Assembly: GCA_002633005.1 (NCBI GenBank)
Contig: NMRA01000099.1
Span: 425,468 to 489,467, forward strand
Direction of reading: 5' to 3'
Length of the DNA: 64,000 nt
DNA from: Phoronis australis
Lineage: Eukaryota > Phoronida > Phoronidae
The stretch's first letter is position 1. Each line of letters begins with the position of its first letter. This document shows, piece by piece, positions 28,801-37,499 of this stretch. The notes beneath the pieces are model-generated. The model was not told where the DNA came from. It did not search any database and was given only the letters and a program-made list of their open reading frames with translations. The position numbers were made by a program, and so were the translations under genes.

Positions 28801-31800
28801 ACAACAAACAATTTTTATGAAAAATCATTTAAGACTTGGAGAAATTCCGTTTTATCAAGTAAAGAGTAGCGAGGAATAAGTCAATCAAAGAACAGTCAGA
28901 TTCTCACCAGATCAGAGTGAGACACCAATGACATTATGCAGATATTGCTTAGTGAGATCTATACACACACGAAATTACAGAAAGATCCGTTAAGGGACGC
29001 TGGATATATGGCATGAGAAATCGATCAAAGAAAGCGAAGTTATCGCATAATCCTGAGTAACTGGTAAGTTGTAGCAAGTTGTAGCAAAAACAGATGACCT
29101 GCTGCAGATAGCCCTTGACGATATTTGTCAACAGTACACACCAGGTTGCAAAAAAGCGAAAATTCAAAAAATGAATGTCCTTGTGTCACAGTGTCTTCTT
29201 TGGTCTGATTTCACCCAAGAACAATATGCCTTGAGATTTTAATGAGATACATGATGTAAATTTCACATCAATAACACCAATAATGCGACCTGTAATATGC
29301 ATGCAAAAAAAGAAAAAAATCACAGCAAAACAAGACACTAGCAACTGGAGAAATTTCATTTTATACCCAGTAGTAAAACGCCCACATACTAAACTAATAT
29401 GGAAAGCTGTACACTGGTGTCACCTGTGACCACAACGCTTGAGGAAGAGCAGAGGCCAATCAAGTCACTTGAGGAAATAAAACAGATATGGGAAATGAAG
29501 CGGTTTTAGTTGCCTTTTCTACATCAACTGTTGATCAATAAGCTGTTGAGAATTTGTTCGAGAAAATTTTTAAGCCAATTCGAGATACCATACATTTGCA
29601 ATAGTAAGCCCCAAGATGTACTTTTTAAGTTTCGGTGAGTACCCAACTTCACTTTTAAATCCTACTATTTTCAGCGAAGTTTCGCTTGCAGATTATCTAC
29701 CAGAGTGAACCTTTGTCGCTTACCAAAACTTCAGTAAAAGCAAAGTTTCGCCTCTAACCGGAACGCAACTAAAGAAACAATGGTCCATAAATGGAAAATG
29801 TGCAAGTCATATCAACATGGACTGGGAATCAAAATGTGCAGTTAAGATTGAAGTGACAATAAGTTTGCCTTGTAGGATAAGCTAAAAACACGCAAAAATA
29901 AACCATACTCTGTTTTCCGCCTTGTTTTTCAGAATGTCTTACTAAAACAGGTTTGAGGTGGTGACGAGGCATTGTAAGATCATTTCTGTTTTCAGGTTCA
30001 ACACTCGCTGACACTCCTGATATTTGGAAACCCATCAAACTAAAAATTCTAAAAGTGGTTATGAAATGGGACCGTGGAAATTTTCTGAATAGGCCATGAA
30101 TAGCCCACAGGTCTACATTTGGGGTAACTTTTTGCAGACAATCCTGGTATGTGCGCACATCAAAATTAGTTTTGTAGACATTTCTCCTAATCCCTTGAGC
30201 TAACTCCCAGAAAGTTGTCTGTAAACAACCTTCTAGGAGTTACATTAAAAATAAAATACCGTGTAGCAAGTGCCCAACAATGTTTAAAATACATATGTAA
30301 TGTGTAATTTTCATCTATTAAAGGCTCTGTAAGCTATTATTTCTGTTCGATTTCCTTCTAGTTTCCTAATACACAAGTTCTTCGACACTTGTCAACCTTT
30401 TTGAAACAAATGAAATTCCACCCTCATTCAGGTCATCAAAACTGGATAAATAACACAAATGCCTTTATGAGTTCAGTCATGCAGGTATTCTCCAGTGGCC
30501 CCTTTCAGTTTTCAATGACAGACTGCAGTACTGCAAAACTGCCAGTAAATAATCAAATGTTTACTTCATGTTGACTGATGGTAGCAATGGGAAATACCTA
30601 CTTGTTAATAGTGAAATGAGATTTCAATGAACTGATGAGAAAATTTTGTACAGTTTGATAAAATGCTAGTGCCACAAAGCAACATACTAAATGAATCTTC
30701 TGCCTTGTTTAGAAATGGAGTAAATAGCATACATCACAAAACATAGTATACATTAACAAAATCTAACCTGTTTAGGACACCACACGGTGGACAGATGAAA
30801 TTTCTCTTTTTCTTCATATAATGATATACAATACCAGAACGATATTCAAGTTGTGTACCATAGCTACCAACAGAAAGTATTTTGAAAAATTGTGGGCATT
30901 CACAACTAATGTGAGAAGCCCTTGAAAAATGAAAATGTGCAATTTTGGCAATTAATTTTGTCTGAAATTGGTGACTTTTTACCATGGATCATGTTCACCG
31001 ATAAATATGTTAATTATGTTATAGGCATCACCGTAGCAGAAAACAAAGCTACTGATATTTAGAATCTATTTAAAGATGACAAGTTTTAAGGCAACTGATG
31101 CTTGTGACGCACACAAAAACACACGCACACGCACACGCACACGCACACACACACACACACACATGAAAGATAAAAAAATGGAGCATGAGGTGTCATGAGT
31201 ACACCCACTGGCAGTAACCATAGTATTCACTGAATTAGGAGGTCTCTATATTAAACTGCGCCACATAGGGGCAGTTTCCATGGAAATGATAAAAACTATA
31301 AAAGGTGTTCAGACTGATATAAATTTGCTTATTTCTCCAAGCTGACCACACAAGACTATGCACGCATTTACAACGAAGAAACACACAAAATGAATTCCCA
31401 AACAAATACGATATAGTACAAAGAACAGTCAGTAAACTGGTGAATGTAGTTAAAAATGTGGCAACTGATCTGACACTAGAGGCTTCCAGAGGACAAGAAA
31501 GAAGGCAATAACACTTTTGTTAATGCCTCTTGTCTAATTACATCCAGTGAAAAAGGTTCTTTCTTCCAGAAAGCCTCCCGATGAGAGAACTGAGACCCTT
31601 AGAGTATTATTGTTGACCACCACTGAACACCAATCAAACTAATCACTTTCTCTATTAGTCAATGAATGGTTGATCCAGAGAGGGTCAATGACCTCTAGAA
31701 AAACCTGCACTGCCTCTTGTTACCTCAGGGTTTTTTAATTAATTACGCTAAACAAATGTACAAAAAACAACTTGACAATTTTCAGTAGTACAGTGTTACA

Positions 31801-34800
31801 TATTTATAACCACTTAATAACCAGGACTGTACCGAACACCTTGGGCATTTTGGTAAGCCTCAACTTATCCCCAAGAAGTGTTTTATAACTGCGCATGTAC
31901 GAACTTCTATCAGTTAAAGCAAGTTACGGGTCTCTCAAAATGAAGAATGCCATTGAATGTCTCGGGATACCCCAGTGATATCTGGCTCAAAGAAAAGCAA
32001 TTAGAAGGCAGAGCATTGACCATCCCGTATGGTTTTCAAGACCTACTAGGCTGAAGCCATGGTTTTTGAATGTCTCTTGACCAAATTCTTTTGTTGCTGT
32101 GACTGAAGTTTGCACATGCATAGATGTGACGGATAACATAAGGCTAAAAAATATTTGATGTGTTCCGGATGATGCAATATATTAACAAAATGATTGAAGG
32201 CGAAAAACTATGATTAAAGTTATTAACCAATACCCTGATCACACCAAAGCAGTTAAAACTTTTAAAACCGATTTAAAGGTTTCAACTCCAGTTCTGAAAG
32301 CTTTAAAACCACTTTTAAAAGTTGTAACTGTAGTGCGGTTATAACCCTCTGCAAAGGTAATTTAGCAAGACGTTATATTGAACACTGCAACTCGGAGTGA
32401 TCACAGCAGTTGCAGAAGTTATAACTCAGTAGGTGGCGCTGCTATCAAATCTTGTTGGAAACAATGGCGTACCAAGGCACTAACTGGGCGGAATAGGGAA
32501 GTGACAACAATGACTACTAGTGAATGTAACCACGAACTAGGGTTACAAGAGTTTTTAACTGTAGGTGTGAATCCTAACGACTGAACAAAAGTCAGAACTA
32601 CAGAGTTATCGGGAATTTCCGAATATAGGCCCATAGGCGGATAGTAAGGAAACAGCCTTTCAGAAATGTCAAATTAAACTCAATATACACCCGGGCTAAT
32701 TTTTGGAAAATGTGTCAAACATTTTGTGATGCAGTTTTTGTAAAACAAACAATACTTGTGAAGTTTAAAGAATACGTTCTTTTTAATGTATCTAGGTCTA
32801 TCTCACAAGTAAGAATTTTACTCATCCATACGCACTTGGCATTTGAGCAAAGACATTGCGTTAAAACTGCCGTACTATGCTAACAGAACAAACCAAAGGA
32901 TTTTCAAAACACGTGAGCAATTACCGACAATAGGTCTATGGGCCTATGGGCATACTTTTAGGAGGGCCTATTTTCGGAAATTCCCAGTACAACCAGGTTT
33001 AGTTGGTCTGAACACACCTCATGTGGCTATTGACTACACTCTTATAGAAAGTTCATCATGGTCTACATCAGTCTAGAACGTACTATCTGCGCTAATAATA
33101 GTGCCCACACAGGCTCCCAGCATAAATGATAGAAGATTATCTCTGACCTACAGCAAAACTGTGAGTAATAACAAATACCACAAGCTCCATAACCACACAT
33201 CATCTAACACTATTACAACAGTTGCATCTACGCCTTTCTGTGACAAACCGTATCGTGAATTCTTAAATAGAAAAACCTTGGAAGGTCTGTCTCGACACGG
33301 TTCAAAGAAAAGAAAACTCAAGATATGTTAACGTATTTGAATTTAGCAACGCATAGCTTGAATTTTTAATATGCCAGGTCACCGTGCTTGCAATGGCCAG
33401 GACAGTGTCACAGTCTGGTAAACACATTTAATTTCAGGAAGTTAACTGCTGGTAGTTATACCAGACGTGACTTCATTATGAGTTAGTATGTTATTGTTTT
33501 TCAAGCAATCTAGTCAACGATCAACTATCATATTACATAAAGTGGTTGTAAGCCCATCTCCTCCCTCACCCATGTTCTAAACTTTTGATTTTGACCATTT
33601 ACTCTATAACATAGGTCTCAACTTGTTCCTAACTCAAATTAGAAGCAGTTTTTGGTCTTGTTAAGAACCATTACCGCTCAATACCATCTCAGCAATTTAA
33701 TGACACATGGTGATTTGCATAATTGTATACGGTAACCATGACAATAATCCACTGTCACTTCTTTCCAAGCCTAGACCACACCAATTTCGACTAAAGAACA
33801 CTTTTGTGACGAAAGTTGGGTTCATAGCGCTTTACTATACAAAGCTGGGTTACAATCAGTGTATTGGGAGAAATTCAGTGATTGAAGTGCTACTAAACGC
33901 CTGGTTCTCTTGCAATGGAATTTGCACTCTGTTGAAAGATTAGCTCATAATCGGTAAGAAACGACGTTGTTTCCATTTTCTCATCCGCGATGATCTTAGG
34001 AATACTTTTGACGTTGGGAAAAAGCTGCAATTTATACGGAATAATACATTTTCGCCGTAAGTTGAGGATTTTAAGGTTATCTTCAAAAGTTCTTTAGTTT
34101 TTGTGATCCACAAATTGTACCCGTAAACACAGCAGTGATTTGTTTCATGATTGAATGTTTCGGAATTGTTATTCAGGCTAGGGTATATGAAAAGGCGAAT
34201 ATAATCACTACTGTCAGATTTTGTTGCCTGGTCAAGCACCAATTAGGAAAGACTGTATGTGTTAGTGGCCATCTTACATGGGTTTCAATTGCTATGTTGT
34301 CCTTCGTCTTATTTTACTGTTACGTAGGATTGTGCTTTCCAGAAGTTCCAATTACTGATGATTCATTGTAATCTTGACAAGTATTACTCTGTAGACAACA
34401 CTGACTTCGGGTTCACACTTTACTTAAGTCAAGTTTCGTGACCTTTGACCTAACTATACGTTCTTATGATTGGTTAAGGTGAGCATGTGCCATGGTGCTA
34501 AGCGCTACCTAGCGGATAAAGGGTGTTACAAATTTCTGGCGATGTACACCAAGAGAACAGCAATTAAACGCAAAAGGTATAGATAGGAAAGCTGGACTGA
34601 AATTTACATCTAAAATGACCATATTTCTCTTCTTTATTAGTGAATAAGCTGGTCCCATGCACCCTGGCCAACATGGGAACCAAAAATTAACAGGTAAAAT
34701 TTTAGCAGGAGAAACTTGTATGCACTCCCAACCAAGGGCATTCGGCAATGACTTTAATCATTGCTTAAAAACACAGTCATGATTCACACAATGTTACAAC

Positions 34801-36493
34801 TACACAAGTCACTGAAGTTGAAGCTCCATGTAAACAGTTTGATCATCTCTCCATCTCTGAACTAGGCCAGTCCAAAGCTGATAAGAATTAAGTATAGCAA
34901 TGGCTGCATTTGGCTAACTTCGCCAGTTCTACCAGGTCAACGGGTTAAGCCATCTGATTGACTCTCAGTGACAACTTCTGATTTACAGACCAATCAGATG
35001 CCTAAGTTAGTCAGTTCACACGGCGGTACCAGCAAAGTCAATCGGATGCAACCATTCAGAGCCCTTCGTGCCTCGGTTTTGGGGCAGAATATTGGTTCCA
35101 TTCCCATTTGAAAAATATTCTAAAATCACATGAAATTCCCCTCATCAAACTCAAAAATTCTCCTCCAATTATTACCTCCCCCGCCAGTTAAGAAACACTT
35201 GTAACTCACACAGTCCCGTGACCTCAAATTAGTGGGGGAACCGGGCAAGGGGGTTCCCCTTCACCAGAAAAAAGCCCTGTGAGAAGGCACAAGCACACAG
35301 GCACCTTTCCCCTCAGGTGAGCGAAGGTCCCGCTAATGATTAAAGAGAACACCAAACACAATTGTATGACCTCACAATGGTAAACACTGTCATAGACGTG
35401 CTTCCAGTGAATCATATGAGGTCACTGGTTCAATTCCCAGGTTGGGTGGTCTCGGCAATCACTACAATGCTGTAAACTCAGTCACGACTTGAGTTTGAAG
35501 TAACTTGTGTGTGTATCTCTGACCACAAAACAGCTGAACCAACACTAGCAGACCTGTAGCTAGCTCAACTGGCCGCAGTAGGGAAGGTAGTCATCCCATA
35601 GGCCCTCCAAACCCCAGAAGCTTTTCAGCGAATTATGCCTCGTGCTGATGGCCATCAATGTCATGTTGCTGTAAATACCTTTTACGCATAGAGGGCCACA
35701 TTAAGAAGCCCTTGATCTGTTTAACTCAAACAACTACTCTCGCAGTCCTTCATTCATAGTTCAGTTGCCCAAATCGGCAACTGGCCACTTTTACACTGCT
35801 CGCGCCAGGGTATATGGTCATTGTGGGAGTAGTTCTAGCTGGGAAGAGTTAGACATTAACAGCCAACTTAAAGGTATCCCTTTATGGCAATGCTCAAAAT
35901 GTACTTGTAGCGACATGACTGACTTTGATGGTTGAATCAGTATTATAGGCATAATTTGCCGAAAAGCTCACAGCGTACAGAGGGCAGGCTATGGGATGGC
36001 TACCGTCTGGGCCTGAGGCACACTGTCTGGTTTTCCAGAGGTAAAAAACACACTTTCACGCAGTATGCATACGCGGGAGTAGTTCGCAGTCAGGCATGAA
36101 GCAATTTTACTTAAGTGTAGACTTGACTGAATACTAAGTTAACTCGGTCTGGTGGCTTGCTTGGTCTATGACAAGATGTGCTTTGCCAGGTTTGGCACTG
36201 GTCAGATATATAACGGTCCCCGATCTAGAGAACTAGGCAGTCACTAAATAATGGGCCCGTTACCGAAACTTCTTCTCAGAGAACGCTATATCCGACCAGT
36301 GGCAGTGCCGCCTGGTTTTGCCTAGTTCGTTAACTCACCTCTTTCTTGACTAGTTTGAGAAGACTTTGTTTCGTTTCATTGTCTGAAAAAAGAGATTCAA
36401 AACATTAGTGCCATGTAAACCATCCCATACAGGCTAAAATCACAGTGAACACCGAGTAAAAACGCCGGTATACATACCATTTTCCAAGGCCAT
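1299..36493 (-). CDS. SGSM: Small G protein signaling modulator (SGSM1/2-like, RUN-TBC family), 5' part, nine coding exons
   Basis: This is the main gene of the window, read on the minus strand. Coding exons are 36493-36478, 36382-36339, 23770-23695, 22365-22197, 15561-15400, 6595-6528, 5795-5632, 3826-3680 and 1432-1299. All are bounded by AG/GT and the phases agree, giving 326 codons plus two bases. Residues about 20-190 form a RUN domain ([62 protein letters not shown]). From about residue 265 the Rab-binding PH-like domain begins ([30 protein letters not shown]). The family, known from vertebrates, binds Rab proteins such as Rab9A and has a C-terminal TBC GTPase-activating domain acting on endosomal or melanosomal Rabs. 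That domain is not in the window. SGSM3 is excluded because its RUN domain is C-terminal. SGSM1 and SGSM2 cannot be told apart, and this may be their single pre-duplication orthologue. Confidence 0.93.
1433..3679 (-). other. SGSM: SGSM intron 8
   Basis: About 2.2 kb, A+T-rich. It contains a short AATC repeat near 2722-2741. The stretch 3420-3600 has phrases such as 'aatggaaac' and 'gtgaaacttgag' recurring at irregular spacing. Nothing coding is supported. Confidence 0.55.
3680..3826 (-). CDS. SGSM: SGSM coding exon 8 (linker and start of PH-like Rab-binding domain)
   Basis: A 147-base, phase 0/0 exon with acceptor ccttttag and donor gtgaga. A serine-rich linker ([20 protein letters not shown]) leads into [20 protein letters not shown] and KNNVHVQP, which opens the PH-like Rab-binding domain of SGSM proteins. 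A second possible acceptor nine bases inside the exon would drop VFQ. The upstream one was chosen because relatives have a hydrophobic-basic motif here. Because the exon is symmetric, skipping it would keep the frame. Confidence 0.93.
3930..5506. repeat. Direct duplication of about 610 bp, offset 932 bp, each led by a TG microsatellite
   Basis: Inside SGSM intron 7, the segment from about 3957 to 4568 is repeated at about 4889-5506 with only a few differences. Both copies start in a TG run, pass through gcaagtaaacttcttcaaa and end in catgctagacaagtgta. Each copy also holds an internal tandem pair of about 64 bp built on 'gattatctccaaat...tgacattat'. The short open frames here on both strands are repeat artefacts. 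Confidence 0.9.
4815..4891. repeat. TG microsatellite with an ambiguous base
   Basis: An N at 4815 is followed by about 38 TG units. The matching repeat in the first duplicate (about 3933-3972) is much shorter and interrupted. The N suggests the true length was not resolved in the assembly. Confidence 0.95.
5632..5795 (-). CDS. SGSM: SGSM coding exon 7 (end of RUN domain)
   Basis: A 164-base exon with acceptor ctgtcatag and donor gtagtt. It starts [20 protein letters not shown] and continues [20 protein letters not shown]. The second part, rich in serine, proline and arginine ([12 protein letters not shown]), is the start of the disordered linker after the RUN domain. The donor gtagtt is weaker than the others, so alternative splicing at this junction is possible. 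Confidence 0.94.
5796..6527 (-). other. SGSM: SGSM intron 6
   Basis: A 732-base intron, A+T-rich, with no recognisable repeat or exon. Confidence 0.6.
6528..6595 (-). CDS. SGSM: SGSM coding exon 6 (RUN domain)
   Basis: A 68-base exon with acceptor ccatcacag and donor gtatgt. It encodes [20 protein letters not shown] then LL plus one base. It matches the [22 protein letters not shown] block of the family. The open frames on the opposite strand at this site are shadows of this exon. Confidence 0.94.
6596..8929 (-). other. SGSM: SGSM intron 5, proximal part
   Basis: Two degenerate copies of a 'caacct(c/g)agatt...gtttggtgacctgg' motif lie at about 6700-6770 and 6837-6890, ending near tgtcgagctctg at 6900-6913. 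Next comes an AAT-rich simple tract at about 6918-6975. The rest to 8929 is A+T-rich with several short open frames that show no domain or codon signal and are not called as genes. Confidence 0.5.
9891..11275 (+). promoter_or_regulatory. Ten CTCF-like core motifs, all in one orientation
   Basis: Sites are at 9891, 10186, 10211, 10355, 10515, 10661, 10805, 10965, 11112 and 11258. They read like TGGCCA(c/g)TAG(g/a)(t/a/g)GGC, very close to the animal CTCF consensus TGGCCACCAGGGGGCGC. The two at 10186 and 10211 lack one G and are poorer. Whether CTCF binds them is inference. The motif could instead be an accident of the repeat's ancestry. Confidence 0.45.
10180..11320 (+). repeat. Satellite with 450-bp period; three ~150-bp submodules per unit, each with a CTCF-like motif
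   Basis: Two full units and a partial third. Matching landmarks recur at 10211, 10661 and 11112; at 10355, 10805 and 11258; and at 10515 and 10965, giving a period of 450-453 bp. Each unit holds three related submodules built on CCACTAGgGGGCAC, CCACTAGGAGGCGCC and CCACTAGGTGGCGC, spaced roughly 145-160 bp apart. Text between them also repeats (aaagatcctgcgaacggttt, tttgagcggtttggttgata). The array lies in the fifth intron of SGSM. The short reading frames over it are repeat artefacts. Confidence 0.93.
13175..13593. mobile_element. Inverted-repeat element (MITE-like), family A copy 1
   Basis: About 419 bp with ends TACCGGGGATTTCCGTAGAT and, reversed from the right, TTACCGCAGAATTTCCATAG, both continuing into ATAAGCCC. 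The interior shares long phrases with the copy at 15.66 kb, such as gtggagcattta and cgtttacacgca. There is no coding capacity, so it would depend on a transposase made elsewhere. Confidence 0.8.
15400..15561 (-). CDS. SGSM: SGSM coding exon 5 (RUN domain core)
   Basis: A 162-base exon with acceptor ctttatag and donor gtaagt. Its first base completes an arginine with exon 4, so no exon appears to be missing in the 6.6-kb intron. A polar, variable stretch ([20 protein letters not shown]) is followed by the highly conserved [20 protein letters not shown] and LVENA. Confidence 0.94.
15661..16096. mobile_element. Inverted-repeat element (MITE-like), family A copy 2
   Basis: About 436 bp. Ends are ACCGGGGTTTTCCGTAGATA and, reversed, TACCGGGAATTTCCATAGAT, both followed by AAGCC. 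It lies 100 bp upstream of SGSM exon 5 on the gene strand. The interior matches copy 1 along most of its length, including twin inner repeats 'cattttccgaa(a/t)acac'. Confidence 0.82.
16262..16330 (-). repeat. tRNA-derived SINE-like head
   Basis: Reversed, the segment reads AGCGATTTAGCTCATTAGCA followed about 30 bases later by a perfect Pol III B box GGTTCGAATCC. The arms do not fold into a full cloverleaf, so this is a retroposon relic rather than a tRNA gene. Confidence 0.55.
16360..16560. repeat. Dispersed repeat family B (tagctctggtcaaagc)
   Basis: Copies share the order: 'aaagtcaccggc..tttcagcgaatgtctggc', then 'tagctctggtc(a/g)a(a/c)g', then 'atccc..ccaa(c/g)aataa', then 'gtaaaa..gat'. 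The other copies lie at about 21850-22060, 58255-58500 and 61800-62070. Two of the four have a tRNA-like head next to them (16262-16330 and 61884-61945), so family B may be the body of a SINE. Confidence 0.7.
18909..19160. repeat. Minisatellite, about six units of about 41 bp
   Basis: Units follow the pattern 'ggcactcctgttatgtggaa' then 'gagaacccccgggcaccagct', starting near 18909, 18950, 18995, 19035, 19076 and 19117. It is the only G+C-rich tract nearby. It produces long open frames on both strands with repeated RE-P-G-H type peptides, which are artefacts. Confidence 0.92.
21317..21376. repeat. Short tandem duplication (about 30 bp x 2)
   Basis: The phrase gtgaga(c)tgtaaggttacgc plus aggac appears twice in a row. 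The second copy differs at one base. Confidence 0.8.
21480..21850. repeat. Dispersed repeat family C (gaacagtgcataacgaat)
   Basis: Shares the sequence 'gtagaacagtgcata..gaat..atctgaaa.(t/a)ttca' and the following 'tttctgagtcatgacgttcc..gtttgc.aaat' with stretches near 24930-25050 and 59450-59580. These look like old copies of a mid-repetitive element with no coding frame. Confidence 0.6.
22197..22365 (-). CDS. SGSM: SGSM coding exon 4 (RUN domain)
   Basis: A 169-base exon with acceptor ttactcttag and donor gtaatt. It enters with two bases completing glycine and leaves with two bases (AG). It encodes [20 protein letters not shown], continues with repeated serine and threonine, and includes [18 protein letters not shown], which matches the KVGKNFPPAEDLSRKVQD-type helix of vertebrate family members. 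An open frame continues upstream of the acceptor, but the acceptor and phase favour the shorter exon. Confidence 0.93.
22366..23694 (-). other. SGSM: SGSM intron 3
   Basis: About 1.3 kb. It holds an 'aaaaaatggcggac' motif near 23499-23512 that resembles a YY1 site and recurs elsewhere in the window. No repeat boundary or exon is supported. Confidence 0.5.
23695..23770 (-). CDS. SGSM: SGSM coding exon 3 (RUN domain start)
   Basis: A 76-base exon with acceptor aatatag and donor gtgagt. It encodes [20 protein letters not shown] followed by ITLLC plus one base. The block [11 protein letters not shown] is the most distinctive conserved stretch of the SGSM RUN domain and anchors the family assignment. 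Confidence 0.95.
24840..25150. repeat. Dispersed repeat family C copy
   Basis: Contains 'gtagaacagtgcataaagaa' and 'ggccatttctgagtcatgac' in the same order as the copies at 21.5-21.8 kb and 59.4-59.6 kb. Confidence 0.65.
26218..26417. repeat. Tandem array, eight exact 25-bp units, each with a palindrome AGCACTTAGTGCT
   Basis: The unit is gggatatact(g/a)(t/c)agcact followed by tagtgct. Units start at 26218, 26243, 26268, 26293, 26318, 26343, 26368 and 26393 with no length change. Differences are confined to the two bases before AGCACT (tg, ac or at states) plus one G to A. Each unit can form a 6-bp-stem hairpin. There are no spacers, so it is not a CRISPR array. Confidence 0.97.
26885..26960 (+). 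repeat. tRNA-like sequence, degenerate SINE head
   Basis: GCAGAGTGGTCCAGTGGGAT resembles a Leu/Ser-type tRNA A-box region and GCTTTGAGTTCCACT a weakened B box. The spacing fits a tRNA relic, but the fold is poor. Confidence 0.35.
31108..31163. repeat. AC microsatellite with ACACGC units
   Basis: Runs from gacgcacacaaaaacacacg through several cgcaca units into a pure (AC)n tract. Simple repeat only. Confidence 0.95.
32238..32575. mobile_element. Possible inverted-repeat element of about 330 bp
   Basis: The left end TCACACCAAAGCAGTTAAAA and the reversed right end TCACACCTACAGTTAAAAAC are similar, each preceded by GAT or GGAT. The inside holds further copies of the 'gttaaaactttta/ttaaaagttgtaac' motif in both orientations. 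No clear target duplication was found. Confidence 0.4.
32605..32993. mobile_element. Family A-related inverted-repeat element, diverged
   Basis: Ends ATCGGGAATTTCCGAATATA and, reversed, ACTGGGAATTTCCGAAAATA, each followed by GGCCC/GGCCCT, resemble family A ends. The interior is different, so this may be a relative or subfamily rather than a true third copy. Confidence 0.5.
35373..35446 (+). repeat. tRNA-like sequence, degenerate
   Basis: TGACCTCACAATGGTAAACA resembles an A box and GGTTCAATTCCCAGG is a good B box 40-50 bases later. The segment lacks a proper acceptor stem. Probably a SINE head. Confidence 0.4.
35580..36015. mobile_element. Long inverted-repeat element, family D copy 1
   Basis: The left arm (about 35590-35710: catcccatagg, aagcttttcagcgaattatg, aaataccttttacgcatag) is matched in reverse by the right arm (about 35870-36000: catcccatagcctgccctct, gagcttttcggcaaattatg). 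The arms are about 130 bp and imperfect, around a middle of about 150 bp. A related copy starts near 63770. No transposase is encoded. Confidence 0.75.
36339..36382 (-). CDS. SGSM: SGSM coding exon 2
   Basis: A 44-base exon between the acceptor tttttcag and the donor gtgagt. It takes one base from exon 1 and ends on a full codon, encoding (D)[14 protein letters not shown]. The intron between exons 1 and 2 is only 95 bases, while the next one is 12.6 kb, so the start of the gene is compact and then widely spread. Confidence 0.87.
36478..36493 (-). CDS. SGSM: SGSM coding exon 1 (start codon)
   Basis: Sixteen coding bases encode MALEN plus one base, followed by the donor gtatgt. The start sits in a strong context (gaccATGG). 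The next exon continues in phase to give [20 protein letters not shown], which resembles the basic leader before the RUN domain in vertebrate SGSM proteins. The 5' UTR must extend toward higher coordinates. A short upstream reading frame beginning ATG TCT TTT and ending TAG lies at about 36614-36570 if transcription starts above it. Confidence 0.85.
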
Positions 36494-37440
36494 GGTCGTG
36501 CGTAGGTGACCTTACGGAACCCTTTGAGATGAATGAACGCAAATCAAAAAAGTTGCCGCATTTGGCTAGCACACGTTGAAGCGAAAAAGAGGACTAAACA
36601 GAAAAGACATAGCGGAAACTCCAGCAACCTTGGCGGCAGCTGAGGGAGGCGCATGAGACCATTTCAATGAAGCGCCTGCGATCGATTCCGTTAATTATCT
36701 TATTATGCATTCGTCACTGAAAACATGCCGCACCAAACAACAAAATAAAGATCGATATTTATGAATGCACGACCTCTATTGAGAGGAATTGCACCTAGGG
36801 ATTCACTTCATTGTCGGCACATTGCTTGAGACTAAACCAGTTTCGCAAAACTTCGCGACCTATTGCCGTGTATTTTTAATGAGAGCACGTGGTTTTGGAT
36901 AGAGTTTCTCGGTGCAAGACAGCTACTGAACCCTACCCTGGTTTGAGTGGCACCAGAACGGTTTGAAAGTATTTCCTAGAGTAAACGCTAACAGTTTTGG
37001 GCGTAAAACTCACTACTTCAGAAACTGTACACATTAAATGCGGGCGTTACTAACGAAAGTGCCATCGGAAACGCTGGCGCGGCATTCTGCTACGAGGCTG
37101 GTGGCAAAGATTTTACTGGTGGATACGTAAAAAATCCAAAGACGACAGAAGATGAGAGATACGTGCACCGACAGAGGCAAAATGCACCTTCTGTAACAGC
37201 GTTTTTGATATCTAACAGTGAACATTCATGTTAATGATACCGTTGTTTTGCTATCAATGTATACTTCTAAAATTAGGGAATGTTTTTTGCAAAGATATTT
37301 TTGAAAGCTGTAATCAGAGGTCTGACGGACATAATTTTACACGATAAACTGCCTCCAAGATGGCTGACGATATGACTGATGGTGGCCCTCTAGCATTGGC
37401 AAATGCATTTGATATCACAATATTATGGTGGCATTGAAAA
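36494..37440. other. Region upstream of SGSM, probable promoter and 5' UTR side
   Basis: More mixed in composition than the introns, with several CG-containing blocks near 36590-36700 (gcaaccttggcggcagctga). A copy of repeat family E (cttcgcgacctattgccgtg) sits at about 36835-36935. At 37362 a CAAGATGGCTGAC motif resembles a YY1 site or a translation start on the plus strand. The frame from it closes after 26 codons and no exon continuation was found. Confidence 0.4.
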
Positions 37441-37499
37441 CAACAACCTCATTAACATATGTGACATGAATGAAGAGCACAATACAATCAAACATAAAA

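Larger units (their letters stand above)
23771..36338 (-). other. SGSM: SGSM intron 2 (12.6 kb), repeat-rich
   Basis: The longest intron. Supported contents are family C (24.9 kb), the 25-bp array (26.2 kb), tRNA-like heads (26.9 and 35.4 kb), an AC microsatellite (31.1 kb), an inverted-repeat element near 32.24-32.57 kb, a family A relative (32.6 kb) and family D (35.6 kb). The stretches 27.2-31.0 kb and 33.0-35.3 kb contain short open frames without recognisable domains. I see no gene there. Confidence 0.6.

Noticed and set aside
37362-37440. Start of a plus-strand gene (MADDMTDGGPLALANAF...) paired head to head with SGSM
   Set aside because: The frame closes after 26 codons, there is no good donor, and retroelement sequence follows.
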